A stretch of 64,000 nucleotides of DNA, taken from assembly GCA_002287035.1 (NCBI GenBank), contig NSKG01000006.1, positions 62,001 through 126,000 on the forward strand. The letters run 5' to 3'. This stretch comes from Pseudomonas sp. WN033. Lineage in GTDB: Bacteria; Pseudomonadota; Gammaproteobacteria; Pseudomonadales; Pseudomonadaceae. Made by a program: the position numbers and the translations under genes. Position 1 is the stretch's first letter. Each line of letters starts with the position of its first letter. Below the pieces are notes generated by a model. It had not been told where the DNA came from. It did not search any database and saw only the letters and a list, made by a program, of their open reading frames with translations. Shown one piece after another: positions 8,703 to 16,849 of the stretch.

Positions 8703-9194
8703 TCAGGCCTGACGCGGGTCGGGATTGTCCAGCACGGTTTCGGTCTGGCGGGCGCGGAACTGCTTCAGCGCCTGGTGAAATTGCGGGTGCTTGGCGCCGA
8801 GGATACTGGCTGACAGCAGCGCGGCGTTGATCGCCCCGGCCTTGCCAATCGCCAGAGTCGCCACCGGTACGCCGGCCGGCATCTGTACGATCGACAGCAG
8901 CGAGTCGACCCCGGATAGCATCGACGACTGCACCGGCACACCCAGCACCGGCAAGTGCGTCTTGGCTGCGCACATGCCCGGCAGGTGGGCGGCACCGCCA
9001 GCACCGGCGATGATCACTTCAATACCGCGTGCGTCGGCCTGCTCGGCGTACTGGAACAGCAGATCCGGGGTGCGGTGGGCCGAGACCACCTTGACCTCGT
9101 AAGGGATGCCCAGTTGTTCCAGCATGTCGGCCGTATGGCTCAGGGTCGACCAGTCGGACTTGGAGCCCATGATCACGCCTACCAGTGCGGTCAT
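8703..9194 (-). CDS. purE: N5-CAIR mutase PurE
   Basis: A 163-residue class I PurE that converts N5-CAIR to CAIR, the step after PurK. The signature [10 protein letters not shown] (residues 6-15), the AHRTPD loop and the [11 protein letters not shown] segment are all present, the last containing the active-site loop. Length is normal for the family. First gene of purEK. No purine-type operator could be recognised in the 96 bases upstream. Confidence 0.97.
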   Translation of the reverse strand: MTALVGVIMGSKSDWSTLSHTADMLEQLGIPYEVKVVSAHRTPDLLFQYAEQADARGIEVIIAGAGGAAHLPGMCAAKTHLPVLGVPVQSSMLSGVDSLLSIVQMPAGVPVATLAIGKAGAINAALLSASILGAKHPQFHQALKQFRARQTETVLDNPDPRQA

Positions 9195-9290
9195 CGTTCG
9201 CTGCCTCGCTCAAAGGCCCGCCAGGCGGCGGACGGAAATGAAAAGCCGGACATTATACGCGAACAAGGATACTAAACCATAAGCTGGTGG

Positions 9291-9593
9291 TCAGAACTTC
9301 TCCGCCCTCAGCACCTCGACCTGACTCAGCCAGCAAACCATAGCGAAGTTGTCGTAGTAGCGCTCTTGCAGGTGGCGGGCGATATGCTCGGCCAGTTCGC
9401 GGTTGCAAATCACTTCCAGGCGAATATTGCCATCGGTGTCCCAGTCGGCGCTGCGGATGCCGCGGGTGCCGCTGCCGCGGGCGTCGGACAGCGTCCAGCC
9501 GGGAGCGCCGAGCTGCTCCAGATCTCTGATCAGGCGATTTTCCAGGGCCGCTTCACAGATCAGGGTCAGCAGGGTACGGGTTGGCAGTTCCAT
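9291..9593 (-). CDS. PII-like protein next to SbtA (SbtB type)
   Basis: A 100-residue PII-superfamily protein. The ferredoxin-like beta-alpha-beta pattern is visible: LLTLICEAALENRLIRDLEQLGAPGWT, a T-loop region DARGSGTRGIRSADWDTDGN, and IRLEVICNRELAEHIARHL. It lies ten bases after sbtA, exactly the gene order of the cyanobacterial bicarbonate transporter and its nucleotide-sensing regulator SbtB. SbtB of cyanobacteria has a C-terminal CGPxGC R-loop, which is absent here (the protein ends LSQVEVLRAEKF). Likely role: gating SbtA in response to adenine nucleotides. That is inference from context and fold. Confidence 0.75.
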   Translation of the reverse strand: MELPTRTLLTLICEAALENRLIRDLEQLGAPGWTLSDARGSGTRGIRSADWDTDGNIRLEVICNRELAEHIARHLQERYYDNFAMVCWLSQVEVLRAEKF

Positions 9594-9603
9594 GTCGAAC
9601 TCC

Positions 9604-10536
9604 TCAGGCGGCCAGCCATTCGGCCAGCGACAGATACAGGGGGATGCCCACCAGTATATTGAATGGGAAGGTGATACCCAGCGAGGCGGTCAGTGACAGC
9701 GCCGGGTTGGCTTCCGGCAGGGCCAGACGCATGGCCGCCGGTACCGCGATATAGGAGCCGCTGGCGCCGAGGGTGGCCAGTACCGTCATGCCGCCAACCG
9801 ACAACCCCATGGCATGGCCGAGCAGGGCGCCCAGCAGGGCGCCGAGCAGCGGGAACAGCAAGGCGAAGATGATCAGCCGCACGCCAGTGGTGCGCAGGCT
9901 GCCCAAATGGCGTGAAGCGATCAGGCCCATTTCCAGCAGGAAGAACGCCAATACCGGTTTGAACATGCTGGTATACAGCGGCTCCAGTGGCTTGATGCCT
10001 TCCTTGCCAGCCAGCAGGCCGATCACCAGGCCGCCGAGCAGCAGCATGATGCTCTTACCGAGAAAGACTTCATGGCCGAGGGCTTTCCAGTCGGTATCGC
10101 GGCTGACGCCCTTGGCCAGCAGGATACCGACGATGATCGCCGGCACTTCCAGCACCGCGACGAACAGCGGCATGTAGCTTTCAAAGACGATCTCGCGGGC
10201 CAGCAAGTAGGCGATTACCACCGCGAAGGTCCCGGCGCTGACCGAGCCATAGTGGGCGGCGATACTGGCGGCATCGGTACGGCCGAAACGCAGTGCGCGC
10301 AGCAGTGGGAAAGCCAGTAAAGGCAGCACTATACCGAACGCCAGTACCGCCAGGGTTTGGCCGAGCAGCGCCGGGCTGGCCTGGGCAGCCAGCTCGACCC
10401 CGCCGTGCAGACCGATGGCCAGCAGCAGGATGATTGACAGGGTGTCGTACAGTGCCGGAGGCAGTTTCAGTTCGCTCTTCACCAGTCCGGCTACCAGGCC
10501 GAAGACGAAGAACAGGACAACGGGATCCCAACCCAT
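9604..10536 (-). CDS. SbtA-family sodium-dependent bicarbonate permease
   Basis: A 310-residue inner-membrane protein with about ten membrane segments, member of the SbtA (DUF897) family. Typical stretches are FGLVAGLVKSELKLPPALYDTLSIILLLAIGLHGG at the N-terminus, HYGSVSAGTFAVV, and the C-terminal LGASGSYIAVPAAMRLALPEANP. SbtA imports HCO3- with Na+ in cyanobacteria. Here it is followed by a PII-like gene and preceded by a beta carbonic anhydrase and pyruvate carboxylase on the same strand, so the bicarbonate substrate is well supported by context. Confidence 0.85.
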   Translation of the reverse strand: MGWDPVVLFFVFGLVAGLVKSELKLPPALYDTLSIILLLAIGLHGGVELAAQASPALLGQTLAVLAFGIVLPLLAFPLLRALRFGRTDAASIAAHYGSVSAGTFAVVIAYLLAREIVFESYMPLFVAVLEVPAIIVGILLAKGVSRDTDWKALGHEVFLGKSIMLLLGGLVIGLLAGKEGIKPLEPLYTSMFKPVLAFFLLEMGLIASRHLGSLRTTGVRLIIFALLFPLLGALLGALLGHAMGLSVGGMTVLATLGASGSYIAVPAAMRLALPEANPALSLTASLGITFPFNILVGIPLYLSLAEWLAA

Positions 10537-10594
10537 GGGGTAACTCCTGTTAGGGCTGCAAAGCCAAGGTCTGCAAGGTCAGTGTAGTCATGCT

Positions 10595-11302
10595 TCAGCG
10601 CTGCTGCGGATACCGGGCCCGGGGCGTGGCCATGGGCAGCGATTCATCGTCCAGCGGGCGAAACTCGCCGCGTTCGGCGTCATAGGCGCGAATCCGGCAG
10701 GTTTCAATATCGTAGACCCAGCCGTGGATGAACAACTCGCCGCAGGCCAGCCGTGCCGCGACTGAAGGGTGGGTGCTCAGGTGATTGAGCTGGGCCACCA
10801 CATTTTCCTCGGTCAGCAGTTCAAGCATCGAGTCGGCCGAACAGCAGGCGCAGTTTTGCTGAACCACTTCTTTGGCGACCTCGGCGTGGCGTAGCCAGGC
10901 CTTGACTGTGGGCATGCGCTCCAGCTCGGCAGGATTGAGCACGGCCTTCATCGCTCCGCAGTCAGAATGGCCGCAGACGATGATGTGATGCACCCCCAGA
11001 GCCATGACCGCGAATTCGATAGCGGTCGAGACCCCACCCATCATCTGCCCGTAGGCCGGCACCACATTGCCGACGTTGCGGGTGACGAACAGATCGCCTG
11101 GGGCGCTCTGGGTGATCAGTTCCGGCACCACCCGCGAATCGGCGCAGGTGATGAACATGACCTTGGGCGCCTGTTCGTGAGCCAGCTTGTGGAACAGCTC
11201 CTGCTGCTCTGGGTACACCTGATCGTGGAAGTACTTGTGACCGTCGACGATCTTGCGCAGTGACAACGCCGCTGGCTCCGGCAAGTCCTCAAGTTTGTCC
11301 AT
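10595..11302 (-). CDS. beta-class carbonic anhydrase
   Basis: A 235-residue beta carbonic anhydrase (CO2 + H2O to HCO3- + H+), cytosolic (no signal peptide). The zinc ligands and dyad are in CADSRV (Cys53, Asp55, Arg57) and CGHSDCGA (His112, Cys115). The length and order are normal. It starts 33 bases after pycB and precedes sbtA by 58 bases. In this setting it likely equilibrates CO2 and bicarbonate for the biotin carboxylase PycA. Confidence 0.95.
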   Translation of the reverse strand: MDKLEDLPEPAALSLRKIVDGHKYFHDQVYPEQQELFHKLAHEQAPKVMFITCADSRVVPELITQSAPGDLFVTRNVGNVVPAYGQMMGGVSTAIEFAVMALGVHHIIVCGHSDCGAMKAVLNPAELERMPTVKAWLRHAEVAKEVVQQNCACCSADSMLELLTEENVVAQLNHLSTHPSVAARLACGELFIHGWVYDIETCRIRAYDAERGEFRPLDDESLPMATPRARYPQQR

Positions 11303-11335
11303 TCAGCCTCCCGTCTGCTGTGCCCGTGCGTCGGC

Positions 11336-13138
11336 TTATTCGATCTCGATCAGAATCTCGCCCGGATTGACCCGGTCACCCTTGGCCACGTGCACGGCCT
11401 TGACCGTTCCGGCAATCGCGGCCTGGATCTCGCTTTCCATCTTCATCGCCTCGCTGACCAGTACTGCCTGGCCGGCTTTGACCGTGTCGCCGACCGTGAC
11501 CAGTACCTCAACGACGTTGCCGGGCATGCTGGTAGTCACATGACCGGGCTGACTGGCCTGCTTGCGCTGGTTGCCGGAGCTGCCGGTGAAGGAGTTGAGT
11601 GGCTCGAACACTGCCTCTTCGGGCATGCCGTCCAGGCTCAGATAAAAGTGCCGCTTGCCATCGCCCTTGACGCTGACCCCGGTGATGTCGACCCGGTAGC
11701 TTTCGCCATGCACATCGATGATGAATTCGGTCGGCACGCCTTCCTGGGCCATCGGCTTACCCGCCGCGCCGGGTGGCGGCAACAGGACTTCTGGCTTGAG
11801 GCTGCCGGCAGCGCGTTCTTCGAGAAACTTGCGGCCAATGTCGGGGAACATGGCAAAGGTCAATACATCTTCCTCGCTCTGGGCCAGGCTGCCGATGTCA
11901 CTGCGCAGCTTGTCCATTTCCGGCTTGAGCAGGTCGGCCGGGCGCACGTCGATCACGTCCTCGTTGCCGATGGCACTGCGGCGCAAGGTTTCGTTGATCG
12001 GCCCTGGGGCCTGGCCATAGCGGCCCTGCAGGTAGAGTTTGACCTCATTGGTGATGGTCTTGTAGCGCTCTTCGGCCAGAACGTTGAATACCGCCTGGGT
12101 GCCGACAATCTGTGAGGTAGGTGTCACCAGTGGCGGGTAGCCGAGGTCGGCGCGTACCCGGGGGATTTCCTCGAACACCTCCTGAATACGGTTGAGCGCC
12201 CCCTGTTCCTTGAGCTGGTTGGCCAGGTTGGACATCATGCCGCCCGGCACCTGGTTGACCTGCACGCGGGTGTCGACCCCGGTGAATTCGCTCTCGAACT
12301 GGTGGTATTTCTTGCGCACTTCATGGAAGTACATGCTGATTTCCTGAATCAGCTCCAGATCCAGGCCGGTGTCGTAAGGGGTGCCCTTGAGCGCGGCGAC
12401 CATGGATTCGGTGCCGGCGTGGCTGGTGCCCCAGGCCATGGCGCCGATCGCGGTATCGATATGATCGGCGCCGGCTTCGATGGCCTTGAGCTGACACATG
12501 CTGGCCAGTCCGGCGGTGTCGTGCGAGTGGACGAATACCGGCAGCTTCAGTTCCGCCTTGAGGGCGCTGACCAGTTCGGCGGTGGCAAAGGGCGTGAGCA
12601 GCCCGGCCATGTCCTTGATCGCGATTGAGTCCACGCCCATCGCCGCCATGGCCTTGGCCTGCTCGACGAAGGCCTTGACCGTGTGCACCGGGCTAGTGGT
12701 GTAAGCGATGGTGCCCTGGGCGTGCTTGCCTGCAGTCTTGACCGCCTCGATCGCGGTTTTCAGGTTACGTACATCGTTCATCGCATCGAAGATGCGGAAC
12801 ACGTCGATACCGTTTTCGGCGGCCTTGGCGACGAAAGCGCGTACTACGTCGTCACTGTAATGCCGATAGCCAAGCAGGTTCTGGCCGCGCAGCAGCATTT
12901 GCAGACGGGTGTTGGGCAGGGCTTCGCGCAGTTGCCGCAGGCGCTCCCAGGGATCTTCCTTGAGGAAACGGATGCAGGCGTCGAAGGTTGCGCCGCCCCA
13001 GACTTCCAGTGACCAGTAACCGACCTGATCCAGCTTCGGGCAGATCGGCAGCATGTCTTCGGTGCGCAGCCGGGTGGCCAGCAGCGACTGGTGGGCGTCG
13101 CGCAGGATGGTGTCGGTGACGGTGATGCGTTTGGTCAT
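11336..13138 (-). CDS. pycB: pyruvate carboxylase subunit B (carboxyltransferase + biotin carrier)
   Basis: A 600-residue subunit of two-component pyruvate carboxylase, with the oxaloacetate decarboxylase alpha architecture: HMGL-like carboxyltransferase TIM barrel at the N-terminus (DTILRDAHQSL at 7-17), a PYC/OADA conserved domain in the middle, and a C-terminal biotinyl domain with EAMKM biotin-lysine motif. It moves CO2 from biotin to pyruvate to form oxaloacetate. The pairing with pycA and divergent pycR argues for anaplerotic carboxylase rather than Na+-pumping decarboxylase; no OadB/OadG genes are nearby. ATG at 13138 follows GGAG; the extension to 13198 runs into a hairpin. Confidence 0.95.
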   Translation of the reverse strand: MTKRITVTDTILRDAHQSLLATRLRTEDMLPICPKLDQVGYWSLEVWGGATFDACIRFLKEDPWERLRQLREALPNTRLQMLLRGQNLLGYRHYSDDVVRAFVAKAAENGIDVFRIFDAMNDVRNLKTAIEAVKTAGKHAQGTIAYTTSPVHTVKAFVEQAKAMAAMGVDSIAIKDMAGLLTPFATAELVSALKAELKLPVFVHSHDTAGLASMCQLKAIEAGADHIDTAIGAMAWGTSHAGTESMVAALKGTPYDTGLDLELIQEISMYFHEVRKKYHQFESEFTGVDTRVQVNQVPGGMMSNLANQLKEQGALNRIQEVFEEIPRVRADLGYPPLVTPTSQIVGTQAVFNVLAEERYKTITNEVKLYLQGRYGQAPGPINETLRRSAIGNEDVIDVRPADLLKPEMDKLRSDIGSLAQSEEDVLTFAMFPDIGRKFLEERAAGSLKPEVLLPPPGAAGKPMAQEGVPTEFIIDVHGESYRVDITGVSVKGDGKRHFYLSLDGMPEEAVFEPLNSFTGSSGNQRKQASQPGHVTTSMPGNVVEVLVTVGDTVKAGQAVLVSEAMKMESEIQAAIAGTVKAVHVAKGDRVNPGEILIEIE

Positions 13139-13164
13139 GGCTCTCATCTCCAGGTAACGCGGAA

Positions 13165-13234
13165 GCTTGAAGCTGAACGCTGCAGGCGCGGTCCGCATGA
13201 GCGGCCTGCAGCGTCAGTTTCCAGCTTCAAGCTG
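13165..13234. repeat. long interrupted inverted repeat between pycA and pycB
   Basis: The 97-base pycA-pycB gap holds a large imperfect palindrome. Outer arms AGCTTGAAGCTG (13165-13176) and CAGCTTCAAGCT (13223-13234) and inner arms CGCTGCAGGC (13179-13188) and GCCTGCAGCG (13205-13214) pair perfectly, with an asymmetric internal bulge (2 versus 8 bases) and a 16-base loop. It has no T-tract. It could be a REP-like intergenic element or an mRNA processing/stability hairpin. Confidence 0.8.
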
Positions 13235-13235
13235 T

Positions 13236-14651
13236 TCATAGTCCGGCGTGGGCGGCGATCGCGGTGGCAATCGCCAGCGCCAGCTCTTCCGGTTTGCGTT
13301 TGATCGAATACTGGGTCAGTTCCGGATGGTTCTCGACGAAACTGGTGTTGAACACCCCGCTGCGAAACTCCGGATTGCGCAGGATTTCCTGATAGTAGGC
13401 GGTGGTGGTCTTGACCCCCTGCAGACGCATGTCGTCCAGTGCACGCAGGCCGCGATCCAGGGCTTCGTCCCAGCTCAGGGCCCAAACGATCAGCTTCAGA
13501 CACATCGAATCGTAGTGGGGTGGGATGGTGTAGCCGGTATAAATCGCGGTATCGACTCGGACCCCGGGGCCGCCAGGGGCGTAATAGCGGGTGATCTTTC
13601 CGAAGCTGGGCAGGAAGTTGTTCTTCGGGTCCTCGGCGTTGATCCGGAACTGGATGGCGTAACCCAGGTGCTGGATATCGCTCTGCTTGATCGATAGCGG
13701 CAGGCCGGAGGCGATGCGGATCTGTTCGCGAACGATATCGATGCCGGTGATTTGCTCGGTAATGGTGTGCTCGACCTGGACCCGGGTGTTCATTTCCATG
13801 AAGTACACCTCGCCATCGGCGAGCAAAAACTCCACAGTGCCGGCGTTCTCATAGCCGACCGCCTGGGCCGCGCGTACCGCCAGATCGCCGATATAGGCGC
13901 GCTGCTCGGGAGTCAGTTGCGGGCTGGGGGCGATCTCGATCAGTTTTTGGTTGCGCCGCTGGATCGAGCAGTCACGTTCGAACAGGTGCACGGTATTGCC
14001 GTGGCTGTCGGCCAGAATCTGCGCCTCGATGTGCTTGGGATTGACGATGCACTTTTCCAGAAATACGTCAGCCGAGCCGAACGCCTTGGTCGCCTCGGAA
14101 ATCACCCGGGGCCAGGCCTGTTCCAGCTCGTCGCGCGAGTTGCAACGGCGGATACCGCGCCCGCCACCGCCGGAGGTAGCCTTGAGCATGACTGGATAGC
14201 CGATGCGCTTGGCTTCGCTCAACGCTTCGTCGAGGTTGGCCAGATTGCCTTCGGTGCCGGGGGTAACCGGTACCCCGGCGGCGATCATGCTGCGCCGGGC
14301 TTCGGTCTTGTCGCCCATGCGGCTGATGACCTCAGCGCTTGGGCCGATGAACTTGATCCCGCGTTCGGCGCAGATCTTTGCCAGTTCGGCGTTTTCCGAC
14401 AGGAAGCCATAGCCGGGGTGCAGAGCATCACAACCGGTTTCAACCGCCAGGTTGACCAGTTGCCGGGGGTTCAGATAACCGGCCAGCGGGTCGCTGCCGA
14501 TGTTGTATGACTCATCGGCGCGCTTGACGTGCAGGGCATAACGGTCGGCGTCGGAGTACACCGCGACCGAGCGAATGCCCATCTCCGCGCAGGCGCGGAC
14601 AATGCGTACGGCAATTTCGCCCCGGTTGGCGATCAGGATTTTCTTGATCAC
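13236..14651 (-). CDS. pycA: pyruvate carboxylase subunit A (biotin carboxylase)
   Basis: A 471-residue ATP-grasp biotin carboxylase that carboxylates the biotin on PycB with ATP and HCO3-. Family marks: KKILIANRGEIAVRIVRA at the N-terminus, glycine-rich ATP loop KATSGGGGRGIR, the FLEKCI strand, FMEMNTRVQVEHTITE, and RINAEDP. The ATG at 14687 would add twelve non-homologous residues; a GTG at 14651 preceded by GAGGAA (seven-base spacing) opens exactly at the conserved start, so I chose it. Divergent from pycR. AccC is a paralog of similar length, but the pycB neighbour settles the assignment. Confidence 0.94.
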   Translation of the reverse strand: MIKKILIANRGEIAVRIVRACAEMGIRSVAVYSDADRYALHVKRADESYNIGSDPLAGYLNPRQLVNLAVETGCDALHPGYGFLSENAELAKICAERGIKFIGPSAEVISRMGDKTEARRSMIAAGVPVTPGTEGNLANLDEALSEAKRIGYPVMLKATSGGGGRGIRRCNSRDELEQAWPRVISEATKAFGSADVFLEKCIVNPKHIEAQILADSHGNTVHLFERDCSIQRRNQKLIEIAPSPQLTPEQRAYIGDLAVRAAQAVGYENAGTVEFLLADGEVYFMEMNTRVQVEHTITEQITGIDIVREQIRIASGLPLSIKQSDIQHLGYAIQFRINAEDPKNNFLPSFGKITRYYAPGGPGVRVDTAIYTGYTIPPHYDSMCLKLIVWALSWDEALDRGLRALDDMRLQGVKTTTAYYQEILRNPEFRSGVFNTSFVENHPELTQYSIKRKPEELALAIATAIAAHAGL

Positions 14652-14736
14652 GGCCGTTTCCTCGTGGTGGTGATCGGGTACAACCAAGCTACGCCTGGCG
14701 ACTCATCAAGTGAAATGAATAATTATTGGATCAGGT

Positions 14737-14752
14737 ATAAGCTATTGCTTAT
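14737..14752. promoter_or_regulatory. candidate PycR (LysR-type) operator
   Basis: ATAAGC-TATT-GCTTAT is a perfect 6+4+6 inverted repeat embedded in an AT-rich stretch between divergent pycA and pycR. LysR-type regulators usually bind such T-N11-A dyads between themselves and their target. A second, non-concentric dyad TGAAATGA (14711-14718) / TCATTTCA (14759-14766) brackets it. Confidence 0.55.
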
Positions 14753-14790
14753 GGATACTCATTTCATTCATTCCTGAAGGTTAGACCATC

Positions 14791-15744
14791 ATGCGCAAGT
14801 CCTTGCTCCGCATGACTCTGCGTCAGTTGCAGGTGTTCCAGGCGGTGTGCTCCAGTCAGTCCTACAGCCGGGCGGCCGAGGACATGGCACTGACCCAGCC
14901 GGCGGTCAGCCAGCAGATCCGGCAGTTGGAAGAACAGGTCGGTGCGCCGCTGTTTGAGTACGTTGGCAAAAAGCTCTATCTGACCGAGGCGGCGACTAGC
15001 CTGCTGGCGGCCAGTGCGGATATTTTCAGCCGCCTGGACAGCCTGGATATGCAGCTGTCCAGCTTGCAGGGCAGCTTGCGTGGTGAGCTACGGCTGGCGG
15101 TGGTCAGCAGTATCCAGTACCTGACCCCGCATTTGCTGGCGGCCTTTCAGGCTCGCTATCCCGAGGTCAGTTTTCGCCTGGAGGTGACCCGCCGTTCACA
15201 GGTGATCCAGCGGCTGCAGGACAACCGTGATGATGTGGTGTTGATGGCGCTGGTGCCGGAGGATCGGGCGCTGGAGTTCTTTCCGTTTCTGAACAACCCG
15301 ATCATCGCTGTGGCGCGCTCCGACCATCCACTGGCTGGGCGTCAGGCGCTGGCGCTGGCCGAGCTGGAGCAGCGGGTGGTACTTGAGCGCGAACCAGGGT
15401 CCGGCACGCGTAAGGCGGTCGATGACTACCTGCAGCACAAGCGAGTACATTTACAGCAGGTCATGCAGTTTGGTTCCAGCGAAAGCATGGTTCATGGCGC
15501 GCTGGCCGGGCTGGGGGTGGCGCTGGTGACCGAATATGCGGCGGCACCCTTTCTGCGCAGTGGTGAGCTGGTCCGGCTGGACTTCAGCGACCTGCCGCTG
15601 TACCGCAGCTGGTGTGCAGTGCACGCCCGCGGCAAACGCCTGAGTCCGGTGGCTGAGGCGTTTCTCGTTTTCCTGCGTGAACAGCGGACGGAGCTCAAGG
15701 CACTGGCCGCCAACTTTCTTGAGCCCGCCAAGTCGAATAGCTGA
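14791..15744 (+). CDS. pycR: LysR-type regulator of pyruvate carboxylase (PycR-like)
   Basis: A 317-residue LysR-type regulator. The N-terminal winged HTH is typical (MTLRQLQVFQAVCSSQSYSRAAEDMALTQPAVSQQIRQLEEQVGAPLFE), followed by a periplasmic-binding-protein-like effector domain with LAVVSSIQYLTPHLLAAFQARYPEVSF. It is divergent from pycA across 139 bases that include an inverted repeat, the usual arrangement for a LysR regulator and its target, and as I recall matches PycR beside pycA in P. aeruginosa. Effector not evident. An in-frame ATG seven codons later (14812) is an alternative start; the 14791 start has AAGG about ten bases before. Confidence 0.85.
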   Translation: MRKSLLRMTLRQLQVFQAVCSSQSYSRAAEDMALTQPAVSQQIRQLEEQVGAPLFEYVGKKLYLTEAATSLLAASADIFSRLDSLDMQLSSLQGSLRGELRLAVVSSIQYLTPHLLAAFQARYPEVSFRLEVTRRSQVIQRLQDNRDDVVLMALVPEDRALEFFPFLNNPIIAVARSDHPLAGRQALALAELEQRVVLEREPGSGTRKAVDDYLQHKRVHLQQVMQFGSSESMVHGALAGLGVALVTEYAAAPFLRSGELVRLDFSDLPLYRSWCAVHARGKRLSPVAEAFLVFLREQRTELKALAANFLEPAKSNS

Positions 15745-15796
15745 TTTGGCGGGTCAGTTGGTGTTGGGTGTCGGCAAGCCGGCAATCTGTGTAATT

Positions 15797-15815
15797 GCGA
15801 ATCATTATTATTCTT
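15797..15815. promoter_or_regulatory. Fur-type box upstream of the ECF sigma gene
   Basis: GCGAATCATTATTATTCTT resembles the Fur consensus (GATAATGATAATCATTATC), especially the central AATCATTATTATT. It lies 44 bases upstream of the ECF sigma ATG, in the only AT-rich stretch of this gap. Iron-bound Fur would repress the sigma gene, as is usual for FecI-type factors. Confidence 0.65.
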
Positions 15816-15858
15816 AGTAGTATCTTTTGGCTCAGCCCACTCGACAAGAGCCAAAATC

Positions 15859-16359
15859 ATGCGGTTAGCGGCCGAACCCACTCTGGATCGACTCTATACC
15901 AGCCACAATCACTGGTTGAAGGCAGTGGTGTACCGGCGGGTGGGGTGTACGGAAACCACTGCTGATCTGGTGCAGGACGTGTTCATGCGCTTGCTGTGCA
16001 AGCCGAGTATGCCGGCCATGGATGAGCCCCGTGCCTATCTGGCACGTATCGCCCATGGGTTGATGGTCGATTACCGGCGTCGGCAGGCGCTGGAGCAAGC
16101 CTGGCTTGAGAGGTTGGCGCAGTTGCCGGAAGCTGAAATGCCGTCGCCGGAGGAGCATGTGCAGATTGTTGAGGCCCTTGCCCGCATTGACGCATTGCTC
16201 GACGGTCTTAATCCACGGGTGCGCAAGGTGTTTCTGCTGTCGCGGCTGGAGGGCCGAAGTTACCCATTGATCGCCGAGCAGCTTGACGTGTCGCTGAGCA
16301 CGGTGGAAAAAGCCATGGCTCAGGCTCTGCGTCATTGCTACCAGGTTTTGATGGGTTAA
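15859..16359 (+). CDS. FecI-type ECF sigma factor
   Basis: A 166-residue iron-starvation ECF sigma factor. Sigma2 region is visible (LYTSHNHWLKAVVYRRV, ADLVQDVFMRLL, RAYLARIAHGLMVDYRRR) and sigma4 ends with VFLLSRLEGRSYPLIAEQLDVSLSTVEKAMAQAL as its helix-turn-helix. It is preceded by a Fur-type box and followed four bases later by a FecR-like gene and then two TonB receptor genes, the standard arrangement of cell-surface signalling. Its target promoter is probably the downstream receptor gene, but I could not recognise the promoter. Confidence 0.9.
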   Translation: MRLAAEPTLDRLYTSHNHWLKAVVYRRVGCTETTADLVQDVFMRLLCKPSMPAMDEPRAYLARIAHGLMVDYRRRQALEQAWLERLAQLPEAEMPSPEEHVQIVEALARIDALLDGLNPRVRKVFLLSRLEGRSYPLIAEQLDVSLSTVEKAMAQALRHCYQVLMG

Positions 16360-16363
16360 GCCG

Positions 16364-16819
16364 GTGAATAATGTGGCGTCTGAGCATCAGGACCTGCCCG
16401 ACCGCGTGCTGGAGCAGGCTATTGCCTGGGCCGTGGCCTTGGGCGCAGGTGGGTTGGATGACGCCAGTCAGCAGGCGTTCGAGCAGTGGCTGCAGGCACA
16501 TGCACTGCATCGCATTGCCTGGCAGCGCTTGCAGATGGTCGAAAGCGAATTTTCTGGGGTGCGCGCCTGCCCTGCCGCAGGGCGGCAGGTCCTGCTCGAT
16601 AGCCTGCCACGATGCAAGCGTCGTTCAGGTCTGGGGTTCGGCGCTGCAGGTTTACTGATATTGATTGTGCTGCTGACGATCCCGCTGGTATCGCGCCCGC
16701 AGGCTGTCCCAGTTACGAACGAAGCTCAGGGACCGGACATGAGTGCGTCCGGCGCCGGGCCAGCGGCTGAGCGCTGCAATAAAATTACGGGTAAACCTCA
16801 TTTCATTCGGCATGGATGA
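16364..16819 (+). CDS. truncated FecR-like anti-sigma factor
   Basis: A 151-residue protein with GTG start. The N-terminal FecR cytoplasmic domain (DUF4880 type) is intact: EQAIAWAVALGAGGLDD, then FEQWLQAHALHRIAWQRLQMVE. One membrane segment follows (about residues 92-111, GAAGLLILIVLLTIPLV). FecR proteins are usually about 320 residues with a large periplasmic signalling domain; here only about 40 low-complexity residues follow the membrane segment, ending 30 bases before the next gene, so the periplasmic domain is missing altogether rather than frameshifted. It may work as a plain anti-sigma or pro-sigma factor without surface input. Confidence 0.75.
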   Translation: MNNVASEHQDLPDRVLEQAIAWAVALGAGGLDDASQQAFEQWLQAHALHRIAWQRLQMVESEFSGVRACPAAGRQVLLDSLPRCKRRSGLGFGAAGLLILIVLLTIPLVSRPQAVPVTNEAQGPDMSASGAGPAAERCNKITGKPHFIRHG

Positions 16820-16849
16820 AACATCTTTATTCACTGGTAGAGGTTGCCC

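Noticed and set aside
13752-14510. Plus-strand ORF of 252 codons inside pycA
   Set aside because: Antisense to the ATP-grasp domain of pycA, which is intact.
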